A stretch of DNA of 64,000 nucleotides from an uncultured Sphingomonadaceae bacterium (GCA_947494305.1 CANLUL010000001.1:310001-374000); one strand, 5' to 3'. Counted from the first letter of the stretch, positions 39,798-49,643 are shown. Notes: a model not told the origin generated them from the letters alone. A program made the numbers and translations.

Positions 39798-41300
39798 ATG
39801 CGCACGGTAACTCATGTTTTGGCTGAAGGTGGAACCGCTTCGGGCGGTCGCCAAAGCGATATTTTTGACCCCAATAATGGCGGTATTCAGGGCAAGGTAG
39901 ATCTTGGCGATGCCGCAACATTGCAAACTGCAGTCAATGCTGCCTTGGCCGCGCAACCTGCTTGGGCGGCGACCAACCCGCAAAAGCGAGCTCGCGTTTT
40001 CTTCAAGTTCAAGGAACTGGTCGAAGCACATATGGATGAGCTAGCGCTTATGTTGTCCACCGAGCACGGCAAAGTCATTGCGGATTCGAAGGGTGATGTG
40101 CAGCGCGGTTTGGAAGTGATCGAATTTTGCTGCGGGATCCCGCATGTTCTTAAAGGAGAATATACGCAAGGTGCCGGGCCAGGAATTGATGTTTACTCGA
40201 TGCGTCAGCCGATTGGCATTGGCGCCGGGATTACGCCATTCAACTTCCCGGCGATGATCCCGATGTGGATGTTTGGCCCTGCCATTGCGACTGGTAACGC
40301 CTTTATCCTGAAACCCTCTGAGCGTGACCCTTCGGTTCCCGTGCGGCTGGTTGAGTTGATGCTCGAAGCTGGATTGCCTGAAGGTATTCTCCAATGTCTG
40401 CACGGTGACAAGGAAATGGTTGATGCCATTCTCGATCATCCGGCCATTGGCGGGGTGAGCTTTGTCGGTTCCTCCGATATTGCGCATTATGTGTATCAAC
40501 GCGGCGTTGCGGCTGGAAAACGCGTGCAAGCCATGGGCGGCGCGAAAAACCACGGCATCGTATTGCCGGACGCGGATCTCGATCAAGTTGTGAACGATCT
40601 TTCGGGCGCGGCTTTCGGTTCAGCTGGTGAGCGCTGTATGGCGCTTCCGGTTGTTGTACCGGTGGGCGAGGACACGGCAGACCGACTGCGCGAAAAAATG
40701 ATCCCGGCCATGGAAGCGCTGCGAGTAGGTATTTCCACCGATGAAGAGGCTCACTATGGCCCTGTAGTAAATCCGGCGCATAAAGAACGCGTCGAAGGCT
40801 GGATCCAGAAAGGTGTCGATGAAGGCGCTGAACTGGTGGTCGACGGTCGCGGGTTCTCGCTACAAGGCCATGAAGATGGTTGTTTCATCGGTCCAAGCCT
40901 GTTCGACAAAGTCACCACCGATATGGAAAGCTACAAGGAAGAGATATTCGGGCCGGTGCTTCAGATTGTGCGCGCGAAAACCTTTGACGAAGCGGTCGCG
41001 CTTCCCAGCCAGCACCAATATGGCAATGGCGTCGCGATCTTTACGCGTAACGGCCACGCGGCCCGCGAATTCGCCAACCGCGTCAACGTTGGCATGGTGG
41101 GTATAAACGTACCGATTCCAGTGCCGGTCGCCTATCACACATTCGGTGGCTGGAAACGCAGTGCATTCGGCGACACCAACCAGCACGGCATGGAGGGTGT
41201 GAAATTCTGGACCAAGGTCAAGACTGTCACCGCACGCTGGCCTGATGGTACCGCCGATGGTGGCAACAAGGATGCCTTTGTTATCCCGACTATGGGCTAG
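39798..41300 (+). CDS. mmsA: Methylmalonate-semialdehyde dehydrogenase (CoA-acylating)
   Basis: A 500-residue aldehyde dehydrogenase that oxidises (methyl)malonate semialdehyde to propionyl- or acetyl-CoA, the last step of valine breakdown. The catalytic cysteine is C280 in GSAGERCMA, the NAD-binding segment is GVSFVGSSDIAHYV, and FNFPAMIPMWMFGPAIA is characteristic of MmsA. The C-terminal NQHGMEGVKFWTKVKTVTARW is also a family mark. It is the first gene of a plus-strand run ending with mmsB, so both ends of the pathway are here. Confidence 0.96.
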   Translation: MRTVTHVLAEGGTASGGRQSDIFDPNNGGIQGKVDLGDAATLQTAVNAALAAQPAWAATNPQKRARVFFKFKELVEAHMDELALMLSTEHGKVIADSKGDVQRGLEVIEFCCGIPHVLKGEYTQGAGPGIDVYSMRQPIGIGAGITPFNFPAMIPMWMFGPAIATGNAFILKPSERDPSVPVRLVELMLEAGLPEGILQCLHGDKEMVDAILDHPAIGGVSFVGSSDIAHYVYQRGVAAGKRVQAMGGAKNHGIVLPDADLDQVVNDLSGAAFGSAGERCMALPVVVPVGEDTADRLREKMIPAMEALRVGISTDEEAHYGPVVNPAHKERVEGWIQKGVDEGAELVVDGRGFSLQGHEDGCFIGPSLFDKVTTDMESYKEEIFGPVLQIVRAKTFDEAVALPSQHQYGNGVAIFTRNGHAAREFANRVNVGMVGINVPIPVPVAYHTFGGWKRSAFGDTNQHGMEGVKFWTKVKTVTARWPDGTADGGNKDAFVIPTMG

Positions 41301-41364
41301 TCTCAAACTAGGACATAAAAGTTAAGAGCATGGCAAAACCGCGCGTGGCGGTAGACAAAGCGCT

Positions 41365-42342
41365 ATGGTTGCGTTTTCATCTCGCGGATTGCTGTTGCTC
41401 TTGTTGCTGGTCGGTTTTCTATATGCCGCGCCACGTTTTGGGCTGCCCGTTGAAAAGGTGGCAGTTGTTGAAGAACCTAAAGTTTCTGACAAGCGGATTG
41501 CCTTTAGCTTTGATGACACGCCGCGAGGGATGGGGGCCTTTCTCGAAAAGGACGAGCGCCCTCGATTGTTAATCGAAGCGCTGGAAACGGCCGGGATTGA
41601 ACAGGCGGCCTTCTTCATTAACCCGGGACGGATCACTCCCAGTGATAATGATGCGGAGACAGTGGCAGCTTATGCCAGTGCTGGCCATGTTCTGGCCAAT
41701 CACACGGCGCATCACAGCAAACTGGCCTCTACTTCGGTCGAAAAATTTCTGGCCGATGTCGATGAAGCGGCGAAATGGTTGGAGGGCAAGCCCAATACAA
41801 GGCCCTGGTTCCGTTTTCCGCATCTTGATGAAGGCAGCAAAAACAAAGTTAAACGTGATGCAGTCCGGAAAGCTCTGAAACAGCGCGGTTTGATGAACGG
41901 CTATGTCACGGTCGATGCATCCGACTGGTATTTGGAGGAGTTGGCGCTGCAAGCTTCCAAAGCAGGTCAAACCATGGACTGGAACGCCATGCGCGATCTA
42001 TTTGTGGAATCCTATCTGGAATCGGCCAATTTTTCCGACGATCTGGCGCGCCGCACGCTGGATCGCGCACCCGTGCAGATGATCTTGCTGCATGATACTG
42101 ATCTGGCGGCCATGTTTGTCGATGACTTGGCTGCCGCGCTGAAAAAGGACGGTTGGCAGATTGTCACGGCAGATGAGGCCTATCGCGATCCTATTGCCTT
42201 CATGGAACCCGATGTAGAGTTCGCTGATGGAACGCGGATACAGATGCTGGCCGCAGAAAAGAAAATCGGTAACCGATGGTATATGCGCAACGACCAGAAA
42301 GTAGCAAAAAAGCTATTTGCCGAGAGGGTGCTGCGGGACTAG
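41365..42342 (+). CDS. Polysaccharide deacetylase family protein
   Basis: A 325-residue exported protein with a hydrophobic N-terminal segment (about 8-22). The NodB homology domain shows motif 1 IAFSFDDTPRG with the metal/catalytic Asp pair and motif 2 NHTAHH with the HxxxH-like metal ligands, followed by RFPHLDEG. Such enzymes remove acetyl groups from N-acetylated glycans, in the periplasm or cell wall. It sits between mmsA and a dipeptidase gene, 64 bases after mmsA, and ten bases before the dipeptidase start. No metabolic link to valine breakdown is evident. Confidence 0.87.
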   Translation: MVAFSSRGLLLLLLLVGFLYAAPRFGLPVEKVAVVEEPKVSDKRIAFSFDDTPRGMGAFLEKDERPRLLIEALETAGIEQAAFFINPGRITPSDNDAETVAAYASAGHVLANHTAHHSKLASTSVEKFLADVDEAAKWLEGKPNTRPWFRFPHLDEGSKNKVKRDAVRKALKQRGLMNGYVTVDASDWYLEELALQASKAGQTMDWNAMRDLFVESYLESANFSDDLARRTLDRAPVQMILLHDTDLAAMFVDDLAAALKKDGWQIVTADEAYRDPIAFMEPDVEFADGTRIQMLAAEKKIGNRWYMRNDQKVAKKLFAERVLRD

Positions 42343-42352
42343 ATACGTCCGC

Positions 42353-43594
42353 ATGAAATCAAAGATTCTTTTATCCGCAATCGGTGCAGCTGTAATGTTC
42401 GTTGTACCGCAAATTGTCCAAGCACAGACTCCAGAAGAAACTGCAAAACAGGTTTTGGAGGAACATCCGATCATTGATGGTCATAATGATGTGCCTGCGC
42501 AGATTCGCGGTCGGTTTGACAGCGACTTTTCAAAGTTCGATTTTCGCGATACGCTGGAGACATTGGGTCCAGCGCCAAAGCCGATGCATACGGATATCGC
42601 CCGATTGAAAAAAGGCGGCGTTGGCGGCCAATTTTGGTCTGTCTGGATCGATCCGGAGTTGCCGCGCGCTGAGGCGGTTGAGAGGGTTATCCAGCAAATT
42701 GATATCGTGCATCAGATGGTGGATCAATATTCTGATCTTCAAATCGCATTGACGGCTGATGATATCGAACAGGCCAACGAGGCTGGCCGTGTGGCATCGC
42801 TCATCGGAATGGAGGGCGGGCATTCGATCGGAAACTCTCTCGGCGTGCTTCGACAGACCTATGCGCTGGGCGCACGCTATATGACGCTCACACATTGGAA
42901 GACACTGGATTGGGCCGATGCTGCAACCGATGCGCCAAAGAGTGACGGGCTGTCGGAATTTGGTATAAAAGTGGTGGAGGAAATGAACCGCCTGGGGATG
43001 TTGATCGACATCAGTCATGTCTCCCCCGCGACAATGCACGATGCGCTGGATGCATCAAAAGCACCGGTGATATTTAGTCATAGTTCGGCGATGGGAGTGA
43101 CCGATCATCCGCGTAATGCTCCAGATTCAGTATTAAAGCGTCTGAAAGACAATGGCGGGGTTATCATGATCACCTTCGTGCCGTCCTATCTGAAAGCAGA
43201 ACGACGGGATTGGGAAGCGGCCGAAAAAGCCGAAATTGAAAGAGCCAAGGCGCTTTATCCGGGTGAGAAAGAACGCCGTGATGCACATCTGAAAAGCTGG
43301 AAAGATGCCAATCCAATGCCAGCCGTAACAGCTTCTGATGTTGCCGATCATATTGATCATGTTCGTACGGTCGCCGGGATCAATCATATAGGTATTGGCG
43401 GCGATTATGACGGTATCCGCTTCCTGCCCGATGATATGCAGGATGTGTCAACCTATCCGATATTGTTCGCGGAGCTGGTGCGGCGAGGATATAGTAAGGA
43501 TGACCTTGTGAAGATTTCTCGCGGTAATATCTTACGGGTGATGCGCGAAGCCGAGCGTGTTGCTCACCACCACAAGATAGATGTGAAATTCTGA
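42353..43594 (+). CDS. Membrane dipeptidase, peptidase family M19
   Basis: A 413-residue exported zinc dipeptidase (renal dipeptidase family). The signal peptide is about 1-23 (ending VQAQ). The zinc ligands appear in IDGHNDVP (HxD), GMEGGHSIGNS (bridging Glu), DISHVSPA, and SHSSAMGVTDHPRN; the C-terminal GIGGDYDG is conserved. M19 enzymes hydrolyse L,D- or D,D-type dipeptides and can act on peptidoglycan-derived peptides. The ATG at 42353 is chosen as the start of the signal peptide. It is followed by an acyl-CoA dehydrogenase gene after two bases. Confidence 0.92.
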   Translation: MKSKILLSAIGAAVMFVVPQIVQAQTPEETAKQVLEEHPIIDGHNDVPAQIRGRFDSDFSKFDFRDTLETLGPAPKPMHTDIARLKKGGVGGQFWSVWIDPELPRAEAVERVIQQIDIVHQMVDQYSDLQIALTADDIEQANEAGRVASLIGMEGGHSIGNSLGVLRQTYALGARYMTLTHWKTLDWADAATDAPKSDGLSEFGIKVVEEMNRLGMLIDISHVSPATMHDALDASKAPVIFSHSSAMGVTDHPRNAPDSVLKRLKDNGGVIMITFVPSYLKAERRDWEAAEKAEIERAKALYPGEKERRDAHLKSWKDANPMPAVTASDVADHIDHVRTVAGINHIGIGGDYDGIRFLPDDMQDVSTYPILFAELVRRGYSKDDLVKISRGNILRVMREAERVAHHHKIDVKF

Positions 43595-43596
43595 TC

Positions 43597-44739
43597 ATGA
43601 ATCAATTTGCCCTAACCGAAGATCAGCTCGCCATTCAGGATATGGCAGAGAAGTTCACCGCAGATGCGATTACACCGCATGCCAGTGAGTGGGACGAGAA
43701 TCATACCTTTCCGCGCGAGACGATAAAGCAGGCGGCGGAACTCGGATTTGGCGGAATTTATGTTTCCGAAGAATCGGGAGGGATAGGTCTCGGCCGGCTT
43801 GAGGCCGCGATTATTATGGAAGCCATGGCCTATGGTTGCCCTTCGACCAGCGCTTTTATTTCGATCCACAATATGGCGAGCTGGATGATTGATACATTCG
43901 GCGGACAGGCGGTGAAGGATAAATATCTGTCCGATCTGGTTCCGATGGAAAAAATCGCAAGCTATTGCTTAACCGAGGCTGGTGCTGGATCGGATGCCGC
44001 TGCTTTGAAGACCAAGGCGGAATTGGATGGCGATCACTATGTTGTTAATGGCTCAAAGCAGTTCATTTCGGGCGGGGGTGAAAACGAAATCTATGTTGTG
44101 ATGACTCGCACCAGCGATGATGGCGCGAAGGGCGTCACGTGCATGGTCATCGAAAAAGATATGGAAGGCGTCAGCTTCGGAGCGCAGGAGAAAAAACTGG
44201 GCTGGCACTCGCAGCCAACGGCGCAAGTGAATTTTGATAATGTGCACGTCCCGTTGGAGAACCGCGTCGGCGACGAAGGAGAAGGATTCCGTATAGCAAT
44301 GGCCGGCCTTGATGGCGGGCGGCTTAACATTGGAGCCTGCTCATTGGGGGGAGCCCAACGCTGTCTTGATGAAGCGGTCAACTACACCAAAGAGCGTAAG
44401 CAATTTGGTAAAGCTATTGCGGATTTTCAGAACACACAATTCATGCTTGCGGATATGGCAACCGATTTAGAATCGGCACGAGCGCTTTTGTATATGGCGG
44501 CGGCGAAAGTGACCGAGGGGGCTCCCGACAAAACCAAATTTGCAGCAATGGCAAAACGACTGGCAACCGACAATGGATCCAAAATCGTCAATGACGCACT
44601 GCAGCTTTTCGGCGGCTATGGCTATTTGCAAGACTATCCTATCGAACGGTTCTGGCGCGATCTGCGGGTGCACAGCATTTTAGAGGGAACTAACCAGGTC
44701 ATGCGGATGATTGTTTCGCGTGAGATGCTGCGGCAGTAA
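43597..44739 (+). CDS. Acyl-CoA dehydrogenase, isobutyryl-CoA dehydrogenase-like
   Basis: A 380-residue FAD enzyme. FAD and substrate-binding segments are CLTEAGAGSDAAAL and GGYGYLQDYPIERFWRD; the catalytic glutamate position is in HSILEGTNQVMRM, as in isobutyryl-CoA dehydrogenase. In this context it most likely oxidises isobutyryl-CoA to methacrylyl-CoA in valine catabolism, feeding the hydratase and hydrolase encoded next. A short-chain or 2-methyl-branched preference cannot be separated by eye. It lies ten bases before the hydrolase gene. Confidence 0.92.
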   Translation: MNQFALTEDQLAIQDMAEKFTADAITPHASEWDENHTFPRETIKQAAELGFGGIYVSEESGGIGLGRLEAAIIMEAMAYGCPSTSAFISIHNMASWMIDTFGGQAVKDKYLSDLVPMEKIASYCLTEAGAGSDAAALKTKAELDGDHYVVNGSKQFISGGGENEIYVVMTRTSDDGAKGVTCMVIEKDMEGVSFGAQEKKLGWHSQPTAQVNFDNVHVPLENRVGDEGEGFRIAMAGLDGGRLNIGACSLGGAQRCLDEAVNYTKERKQFGKAIADFQNTQFMLADMATDLESARALLYMAAAKVTEGAPDKTKFAAMAKRLATDNGSKIVNDALQLFGGYGYLQDYPIERFWRDLRVHSILEGTNQVMRMIVSREMLRQ

Positions 44740-44748
44740 AGGTACATC

Positions 44749-45792
44749 ATGACAGAAGATATTATCATCCGGAAATCGGGACGTGTTGGTCATATTAGCT
44801 TGAACCGACCCAAAGTTATTCATTCGCTCAATCTCGATATGTGTTTGGCAATGACCGATGCTCTGGTCGAGTGGCGCGATGATGACAGCGTTGAAGCAGT
44901 AATGATAGACCATAGCGAAGGCAGGGGCTTTTGCGCGGGCGGCGATATCGCGATGCTTCGTGAGTCCGGCTTAACCGATGGCAAAGAAGGACGTGCTTTT
45001 TTCTATAAGGAGTATCAACTTAATCACCTGTTGTTTGAATATCCCAAACCGATCGTGGCATTCATGGATGGCATCACAATGGGTGGCGGCGTTGGGATCT
45101 CTCAGCCTGTCAGATTCCGTGTGGCTACGGAAAATACGCGTTTTGCCATGCCAGAGACCGGTATTGGCCTGTTTCCTGATGTTGGCGGCGGTTGGTATTT
45201 ATCGCGGCTTGCTGGACGTCTTGGCCAGTTTCTTGCGCTGACCGGTGCACGATTGGACGGGTCTGAGTGCAAGGAAGTTGGGCTCGCCACGCACTATCTG
45301 GAAAGCGACGCACTGGAAGAAGCCAAAGAACGGATTGCCGAAAACCCGGACCGGATCGAAGGAATTCTTGGCCAGCTCGCCGCTGCACGACCCGATGCAC
45401 GGATTGCTGCTAATCTCGATAAAATCGACCGCTTCTTTGCATCAGATAGTTTTGAAGATATTTTGGCAAAACTGGAAGCGGATGATGGCGACTGGGCAGC
45501 CAAAGAACGCGATACCCTGGGCACAAAAAGCCCGCAAACTTGCAAAGTTGCCTTGCGCCAATTGAAAGAGGGCGCTGCGATGGACACATTTGCGGATGAG
45601 ATGCGCAACGAATATCGCATTGGCTATCATGTGCTGGTGATGCACGATTTTCTGGAAGGCGTTCGTGCACTGATTGTGGACAAGGACAATGATCCAAAGT
45701 GGGATCCACCCGCACCTGAAGCCGTAACAGACGAATGGATTGATCAAATATTTGCGCCGCTGGCGGATGATGAAGAATGGAAACCACTATGA
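44749..45792 (+). CDS. 3-hydroxyisobutyryl-CoA hydrolase-like crotonase
   Basis: A 347-residue crotonase-superfamily member, longer than enoyl-CoA hydratases, with the HIBCH type of C-terminal extension. [34 protein letters not shown], and [15 protein letters not shown] fit HIBCH, which frees 3-hydroxyisobutyrate from CoA so that MmsB can oxidise it. It sits between the acyl-CoA dehydrogenase and enoyl-CoA hydratase genes, and overlaps the latter by four bases. Confidence 0.93.
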   Translation: MTEDIIIRKSGRVGHISLNRPKVIHSLNLDMCLAMTDALVEWRDDDSVEAVMIDHSEGRGFCAGGDIAMLRESGLTDGKEGRAFFYKEYQLNHLLFEYPKPIVAFMDGITMGGGVGISQPVRFRVATENTRFAMPETGIGLFPDVGGGWYLSRLAGRLGQFLALTGARLDGSECKEVGLATHYLESDALEEAKERIAENPDRIEGILGQLAAARPDARIAANLDKIDRFFASDSFEDILAKLEADDGDWAAKERDTLGTKSPQTCKVALRQLKEGAAMDTFADEMRNEYRIGYHVLVMHDFLEGVRALIVDKDNDPKWDPPAPEAVTDEWIDQIFAPLADDEEWKPL

Positions 45793-46571
45793 GCTACGAA
45801 ACAATTTTGACTGAGCAGAAAGGCCAAGTGACGGTCATTACCCTCAACCGGCCCAAGTCTCTCAATGCATTAAACAGCGAAGTGCTCGATGAACTCATTG
45901 CTGCATTCGCTGCTTTTGAAGCGGACGGGACCCAGCTTTGTGCTGTGCTGACCGGCTCCGGCGATAAAGCCTTTGCTGCAGGCGCGGATATCAAGGAAAT
46001 GTACGATAAAGCAGCTGCCGACTTCTATCTGGAGGATTTCTTCTCCAAATGGACCAGCCAGATTGTGAAGACCACACGCAAGCCCTGGATTGCCGCGGTA
46101 AATGGATTTGCACTGGGCGGTGGTTGTGAGCTTGCGATGATGGCCGACTTTATCATCGCCAGCGAAAATGCGAAATTCGGGCAGCCCGAGATTAAACTCG
46201 GTGTTGCACCGGGTATGGGCGGATCGCAGCGCCTGACACGAGCTGTAGGTAAATCAAAGTCCATGGATATGTGCCTGACCGGACGGATGATGGATGCAGA
46301 GGAAGCAGAGCGTTCTGGTCTGGTCGCTCGCGTGGTTCCACATGACGAACTGGTCGATGAGGCAATCAAGGCCGCTGGTGTTATCGCTTCGATGCCACCT
46401 ATGGCCATTCAGGTGAACAAGGAAATGGTCAACGCGGCCTTTGAAACCAATCTTGATCAAGGATTGCTGCATGAACGTCGTCTGTTCCAGATACTGACCG
46501 CTACCGAAGACAAGAAAGAGGGTATGGCTGCCTTCATCGAAAAGCGAGAAGGAAACTGGAAGGGTCGGTGA
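45789..46571 (+). CDS. Enoyl-CoA hydratase
   Basis: A 260-residue crotonase with both catalytic glutamate regions: [14 protein letters not shown] and [19 protein letters not shown]. The oxyanion-hole segment is [11 protein letters not shown]. In this operon it probably hydrates methacrylyl-CoA to 3-hydroxyisobutyryl-CoA, and may also serve fatty acid beta-oxidation. The ATG at 45789 gives an ATGA overlap with the hydrolase gene; the four codons upstream are not needed. It ends in a GTGA overlap with a tiny membrane protein gene. Confidence 0.94.
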   Translation: MSYETILTEQKGQVTVITLNRPKSLNALNSEVLDELIAAFAAFEADGTQLCAVLTGSGDKAFAAGADIKEMYDKAAADFYLEDFFSKWTSQIVKTTRKPWIAAVNGFALGGGCELAMMADFIIASENAKFGQPEIKLGVAPGMGGSQRLTRAVGKSKSMDMCLTGRMMDAEEAERSGLVARVVPHDELVDEAIKAAGVIASMPPMAIQVNKEMVNAAFETNLDQGLLHERRLFQILTATEDKKEGMAAFIEKREGNWKGR

Positions 46572-46801
46572 ACGATGGTTTTTGGTCTGCGCTGATCGGA
46601 GTTCTGCTCGTGTCTATCAGCGCTGCATATTTATTGCGTTCAAACCGTTCCAAAGGGATCAATTGGTGGGCGTTCATAGGCATAAATCGGAATGGCTCAC
46701 CAATGACCAAGCAGGAATGGAAGCGAACCATCCAGAATATGTCCGCAATCTTTGGTCTGATCATTGGACTGATGTTTGTGATATTTGCAATTGTTCGATA
46801 A
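46568..46801 (+). CDS. Small two-helix membrane protein, unknown
   Basis: A 77-residue protein with two hydrophobic helices (about 5-23 and 57-76) separated by a polar, basic loop ([11 protein letters not shown]...TKQEWKRT). Both termini probably face the same side. It starts with GTG at 46568, overlapping the enoyl-CoA hydratase stop by four bases, and lies 27 bases before mmsB, so it is clearly part of the operon. I recognise no family. Confidence 0.7.
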   Translation: MNDGFWSALIGVLLVSISAAYLLRSNRSKGINWWAFIGINRNGSPMTKQEWKRTIQNMSAIFGLIIGLMFVIFAIVR

Positions 46802-46828
46802 TTTGAACCAACAGAAGAGTATGTAGCT

Positions 46829-47710
46829 ATGAAAATCGGATTTATTGGCCTTGGTAATATGGGTGGCGGCATGGCTGCCAATCTCGCGAAAGCCGGGCAT
46901 GAAGTGCATGCCTTTGATCTGTCGGGTGAAGCATTGGCGCGTGCTGGCGAAGCGGGATGTCATCCCACCAGCGAAGCCGCGGCGGCAGTCAATAATATGG
47001 AAGCTGTTGTGACTATGCTTCCGGCTGGCGCGCATGTCCGAAAAGTTTATGAATATGAAGTCATCATCAACGGTGATCCCGGGACATTGGTGATCGATTG
47101 TTCAACCATCGATGTGGATAGCGCACGCGATGTTGCGACTATGGCCGATGCTAAAGGCCTTGTTCCGGTCGATGCACCCGTTTCCGGCGGAATTGCAGCG
47201 GCCAATGGGGGTACCCTAACTTTCATGGTCGGTGGCAGTGAAGAAGGGTTTAAACGCGCAGAGCCGATCCTCTCTGATATGGGCAAAGCGGTTATTCACG
47301 CAGGTGGCAATGGTGCGGGGCAGGCAGCAAAAATCTGTAACAATATGCTGCTTGGTGCATCCATGATCGCGACCTGTGAAACGTTCAATATGGTGGAGAA
47401 ACTGGGTCTTGATCTGCAAACTTTTTATGACATTTCATCCAAGGCTTCTGGTCAAAACTGGTCGATGACTAGCTATTGCCCGGTTCCCGGTGTTGGTCCG
47501 CAAAGTCCCGCTGACAACGACTATGAGGGCGGGTTCGCCGCCGCTTTGATGCTAAAAGATTTGCGATTGGCTATGGAAGCCGCGCAAAGTTCAGGAGCAG
47601 CTGTCCCGATGGGGGCTGAAGCGGCAAGGCTTTATGAAAAATTTGCCGAAGGTGATGCGCAAGGTGGCAAAGATTTTTCCGGTATCATCAACGCACTGGC
47701 AAAAGGCTAG
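46829..47710 (+). CDS. mmsB: 3-hydroxyisobutyrate dehydrogenase
   Basis: A 293-residue NAD-dependent beta-hydroxyacid dehydrogenase that oxidises 3-hydroxyisobutyrate to methylmalonate semialdehyde, the substrate of MmsA. The Rossmann motif is GLGNMGGGMA (about 7-16), the substrate-binding segment is DAPVSGGIAAANGG, and the catalytic lysine lies in GAGQAAKICNNM. GASMIATCETFNMVEK is typical of the family. A second tiny membrane protein gene follows eight bases later. Confidence 0.96.
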   Translation: MKIGFIGLGNMGGGMAANLAKAGHEVHAFDLSGEALARAGEAGCHPTSEAAAAVNNMEAVVTMLPAGAHVRKVYEYEVIINGDPGTLVIDCSTIDVDSARDVATMADAKGLVPVDAPVSGGIAAANGGTLTFMVGGSEEGFKRAEPILSDMGKAVIHAGGNGAGQAAKICNNMLLGASMIATCETFNMVEKLGLDLQTFYDISSKASGQNWSMTSYCPVPGVGPQSPADNDYEGGFAAALMLKDLRLAMEAAQSSGAAVPMGAEAARLYEKFAEGDAQGGKDFSGIINALAKG

Positions 47711-47718
47711 ATTTCAAA

Positions 47719-47916
47719 ATGCTGCCATTGTGGATTGTTGTCTGCGGTGTTTCAGCCGTTATTGCTGTGATATCGGAAGTGGCAAATAGGCGCCGAATGA
47801 AACGCACCAACATTGACCGGGTTGGCTTCATGCCATGGCCAACGATCACGGCGATGTCATTACTGACATTCGGAATTTCGATGGCATTTGGAATGGGTTT
47901 TATTTCAACGAGCTAG
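47719..47916 (+). CDS. Small two-helix membrane protein, unknown
   Basis: A 65-residue protein with two hydrophobic segments (about 2-18 and 43-62) and a basic loop (NRRRMKRTN) between them. The layout echoes the 77-residue protein before mmsB, but the sequences do not look alike. It starts with ATG eight bases after mmsB and ends seven bases before the convergent cpaF gene. No family is recognised; it could be spurious, but its spacing and composition support a real gene. Confidence 0.55.
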   Translation: MLPLWIVVCGVSAVIAVISEVANRRRMKRTNIDRVGFMPWPTITAMSLLTFGISMAFGMGFISTS

Positions 47917-47923
47917 CGGCAGC

Positions 47924-49462
47924 TTACAGACAAGCTTCCAATAGTGGCTGTTCAAACCCATATTGACGCGCTTTTTCAAGCGTGTAGGGGCGCAGGCCAG
48001 ATGATTGATATTCCCCAATAATCTTGCCGTCGGCATCCTCATCCAAATATTGATATTTGAACAATTCCTGGGTCACAATCACGTCGCCTTCCATCCCGAT
48101 TACTTCGGTAATGTTAGTTGTACGACGCGAACCATCACGCAGACGTTTCACCTGAACGATCAGATCAACCGATTCCGCAATCTGGCGGGAAATCGCTTCT
48201 TTGGGGATTTTAATATCGCCCATCAAAATCATGTTTTCCATACGGCCAAGGCACTCGCGAGGGGAGTTGGCGTGAAGCGTACACATGGAACCATCATGGC
48301 CCGTGTTCATAGCGGCGAGAAGATCGAAACATTCCGCGCCACGAATCTCACCAAGGATGATCCGGTCAGGACGCATACGCAGGGCGTTTTTCACGAGGTC
48401 ACCGATGGTGATAGCGCCTTCGCCTTCCAGGTTAGGCGGGCGGGTTTCCAGCGGTAGCCAGTGCGGTTGCTGCAAGCGAAGCTCGGCCGCATCCTCGATG
48501 GTCAACACGCGCTCACCTGGGTCGATCATTTTCGACATGGCATTGAGCATGGTTGTTTTACCAGAACCCGTACCGCCAGAGATAACCACGTTAAACCGGC
48601 AGGCACCAGCGATTTTGAGCGCGGTGCACATATTGTCTGACATCGAACCAAAACCCTGCATCATATCTAGGGTAATTGGCGTGTCGGAGAATTTACGAAT
48701 AGAGATTGCTGTGCCTTTAAGGCTGAGCGGCGGGACGATTACGTTCACACGAGAACCGTCGGCAAGCCGGGCATCGGCAAGCGGTGTCGTTTGGTCAACG
48801 CGGCGACCAACCATATTCACAATGCGTTGGGCAATTTGGAAAAGATGCTCTTCATCGCGAAATTGTATCGGTGCGATTTCAAGCTTACCTTTGATCTCAA
48901 TATAGGTCTGTTCAGGACCGTTGACCATAATATCGGAGATATCTGGATTATTGAGCAATTCCTCAAGCGGACCAAAGCCGAGCAATTCGTCGACCAACAC
49001 TTTTTCGAGCGCAAATTGTTCTCGCCGGTTGAGTGTTAGCTTGAGCTCAGTCAGCACTTCCATGATGATTGGACGGAATTCTTCGGTTAGCTCTTCTTTG
49101 TTGAGCGTTGCAGCGGCTTCCGGATCGACACGTTCAAGCAGTCGAGGAAGCACTTGTTCTTTAATCTTGTGAACGGAAGCGCCAAATCCTTCATCTTTGT
49201 CGGCTTCTTCTTCCATCGGCTTGGAACGTTCAGACAGGCGCGCCATAGCATCGCTCTGTGGTTTTTCCGTAGGTGACTGATCTGATCCGGGGAGTGGAAC
49301 TGCATCAATGGGCGGGAATTGTTCGCCACCTTCGGGGTCATTGGATCGGTTTTCTTCCCGATCAGTCGAAGGTTTTGAACCTCCACCTGTCATCGGTTTT
49401 GCGACACCAAATGAAGATGGTTTGCCACCACCAAGTCCGTTTTTCTTACCAAATGCGCTCAT
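47924..49462 (-). CDS. cpaF: CpaF family pilus-assembly/secretion ATPase
   Basis: A 512-residue hexameric secretion ATPase of the Flp/Tad pilus type (VirB11-like). The first 100 residues are Gly/Ser/Pro-rich and probably disordered. A helical N-domain follows (about 105-180), then the ATPase domain with Walker A GGTGSGKTT near residue 295, the Asp box EDAAELRL, and Walker B/His region RPDRIILGEIRGAE and TGHDGSMCTLHANS. CpaF drives pilin export in the Tad system. No other cpa/tad gene is next to it, which is unusual and suggests the rest lies elsewhere. Confidence 0.93.
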   Translation of the reverse strand: MSAFGKKNGLGGGKPSSFGVAKPMTGGGSKPSTDREENRSNDPEGGEQFPPIDAVPLPGSDQSPTEKPQSDAMARLSERSKPMEEEADKDEGFGASVHKIKEQVLPRLLERVDPEAAATLNKEELTEEFRPIIMEVLTELKLTLNRREQFALEKVLVDELLGFGPLEELLNNPDISDIMVNGPEQTYIEIKGKLEIAPIQFRDEEHLFQIAQRIVNMVGRRVDQTTPLADARLADGSRVNVIVPPLSLKGTAISIRKFSDTPITLDMMQGFGSMSDNMCTALKIAGACRFNVVISGGTGSGKTTMLNAMSKMIDPGERVLTIEDAAELRLQQPHWLPLETRPPNLEGEGAITIGDLVKNALRMRPDRIILGEIRGAECFDLLAAMNTGHDGSMCTLHANSPRECLGRMENMILMGDIKIPKEAISRQIAESVDLIVQVKRLRDGSRRTTNITEVIGMEGDVIVTQELFKYQYLDEDADGKIIGEYQSSGLRPYTLEKARQYGFEQPLLEACL

Positions 49463-49643
49463 TGTTCTCCGCCGGAAATAGTTTTTTCCAATTGATCAAA
49501 ACACTCTTTCAACGAAAATGGTTAATGTTCCGATAATTTATATGTGCACGATTTATCTAGTGACTTGGAAAAGATGCATTTAGATGGTTGTTTCAACCTT
49601 CGTAGAATGCGATCAATGACTAAATCATATTGGATTAATCGCC

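Noticed and set aside
48285-48905. 206-residue open frame on the plus strand
   Set aside because: Antisense to the conserved ATPase domain of cpaF; composition is Arg/Ser-rich without any motif.
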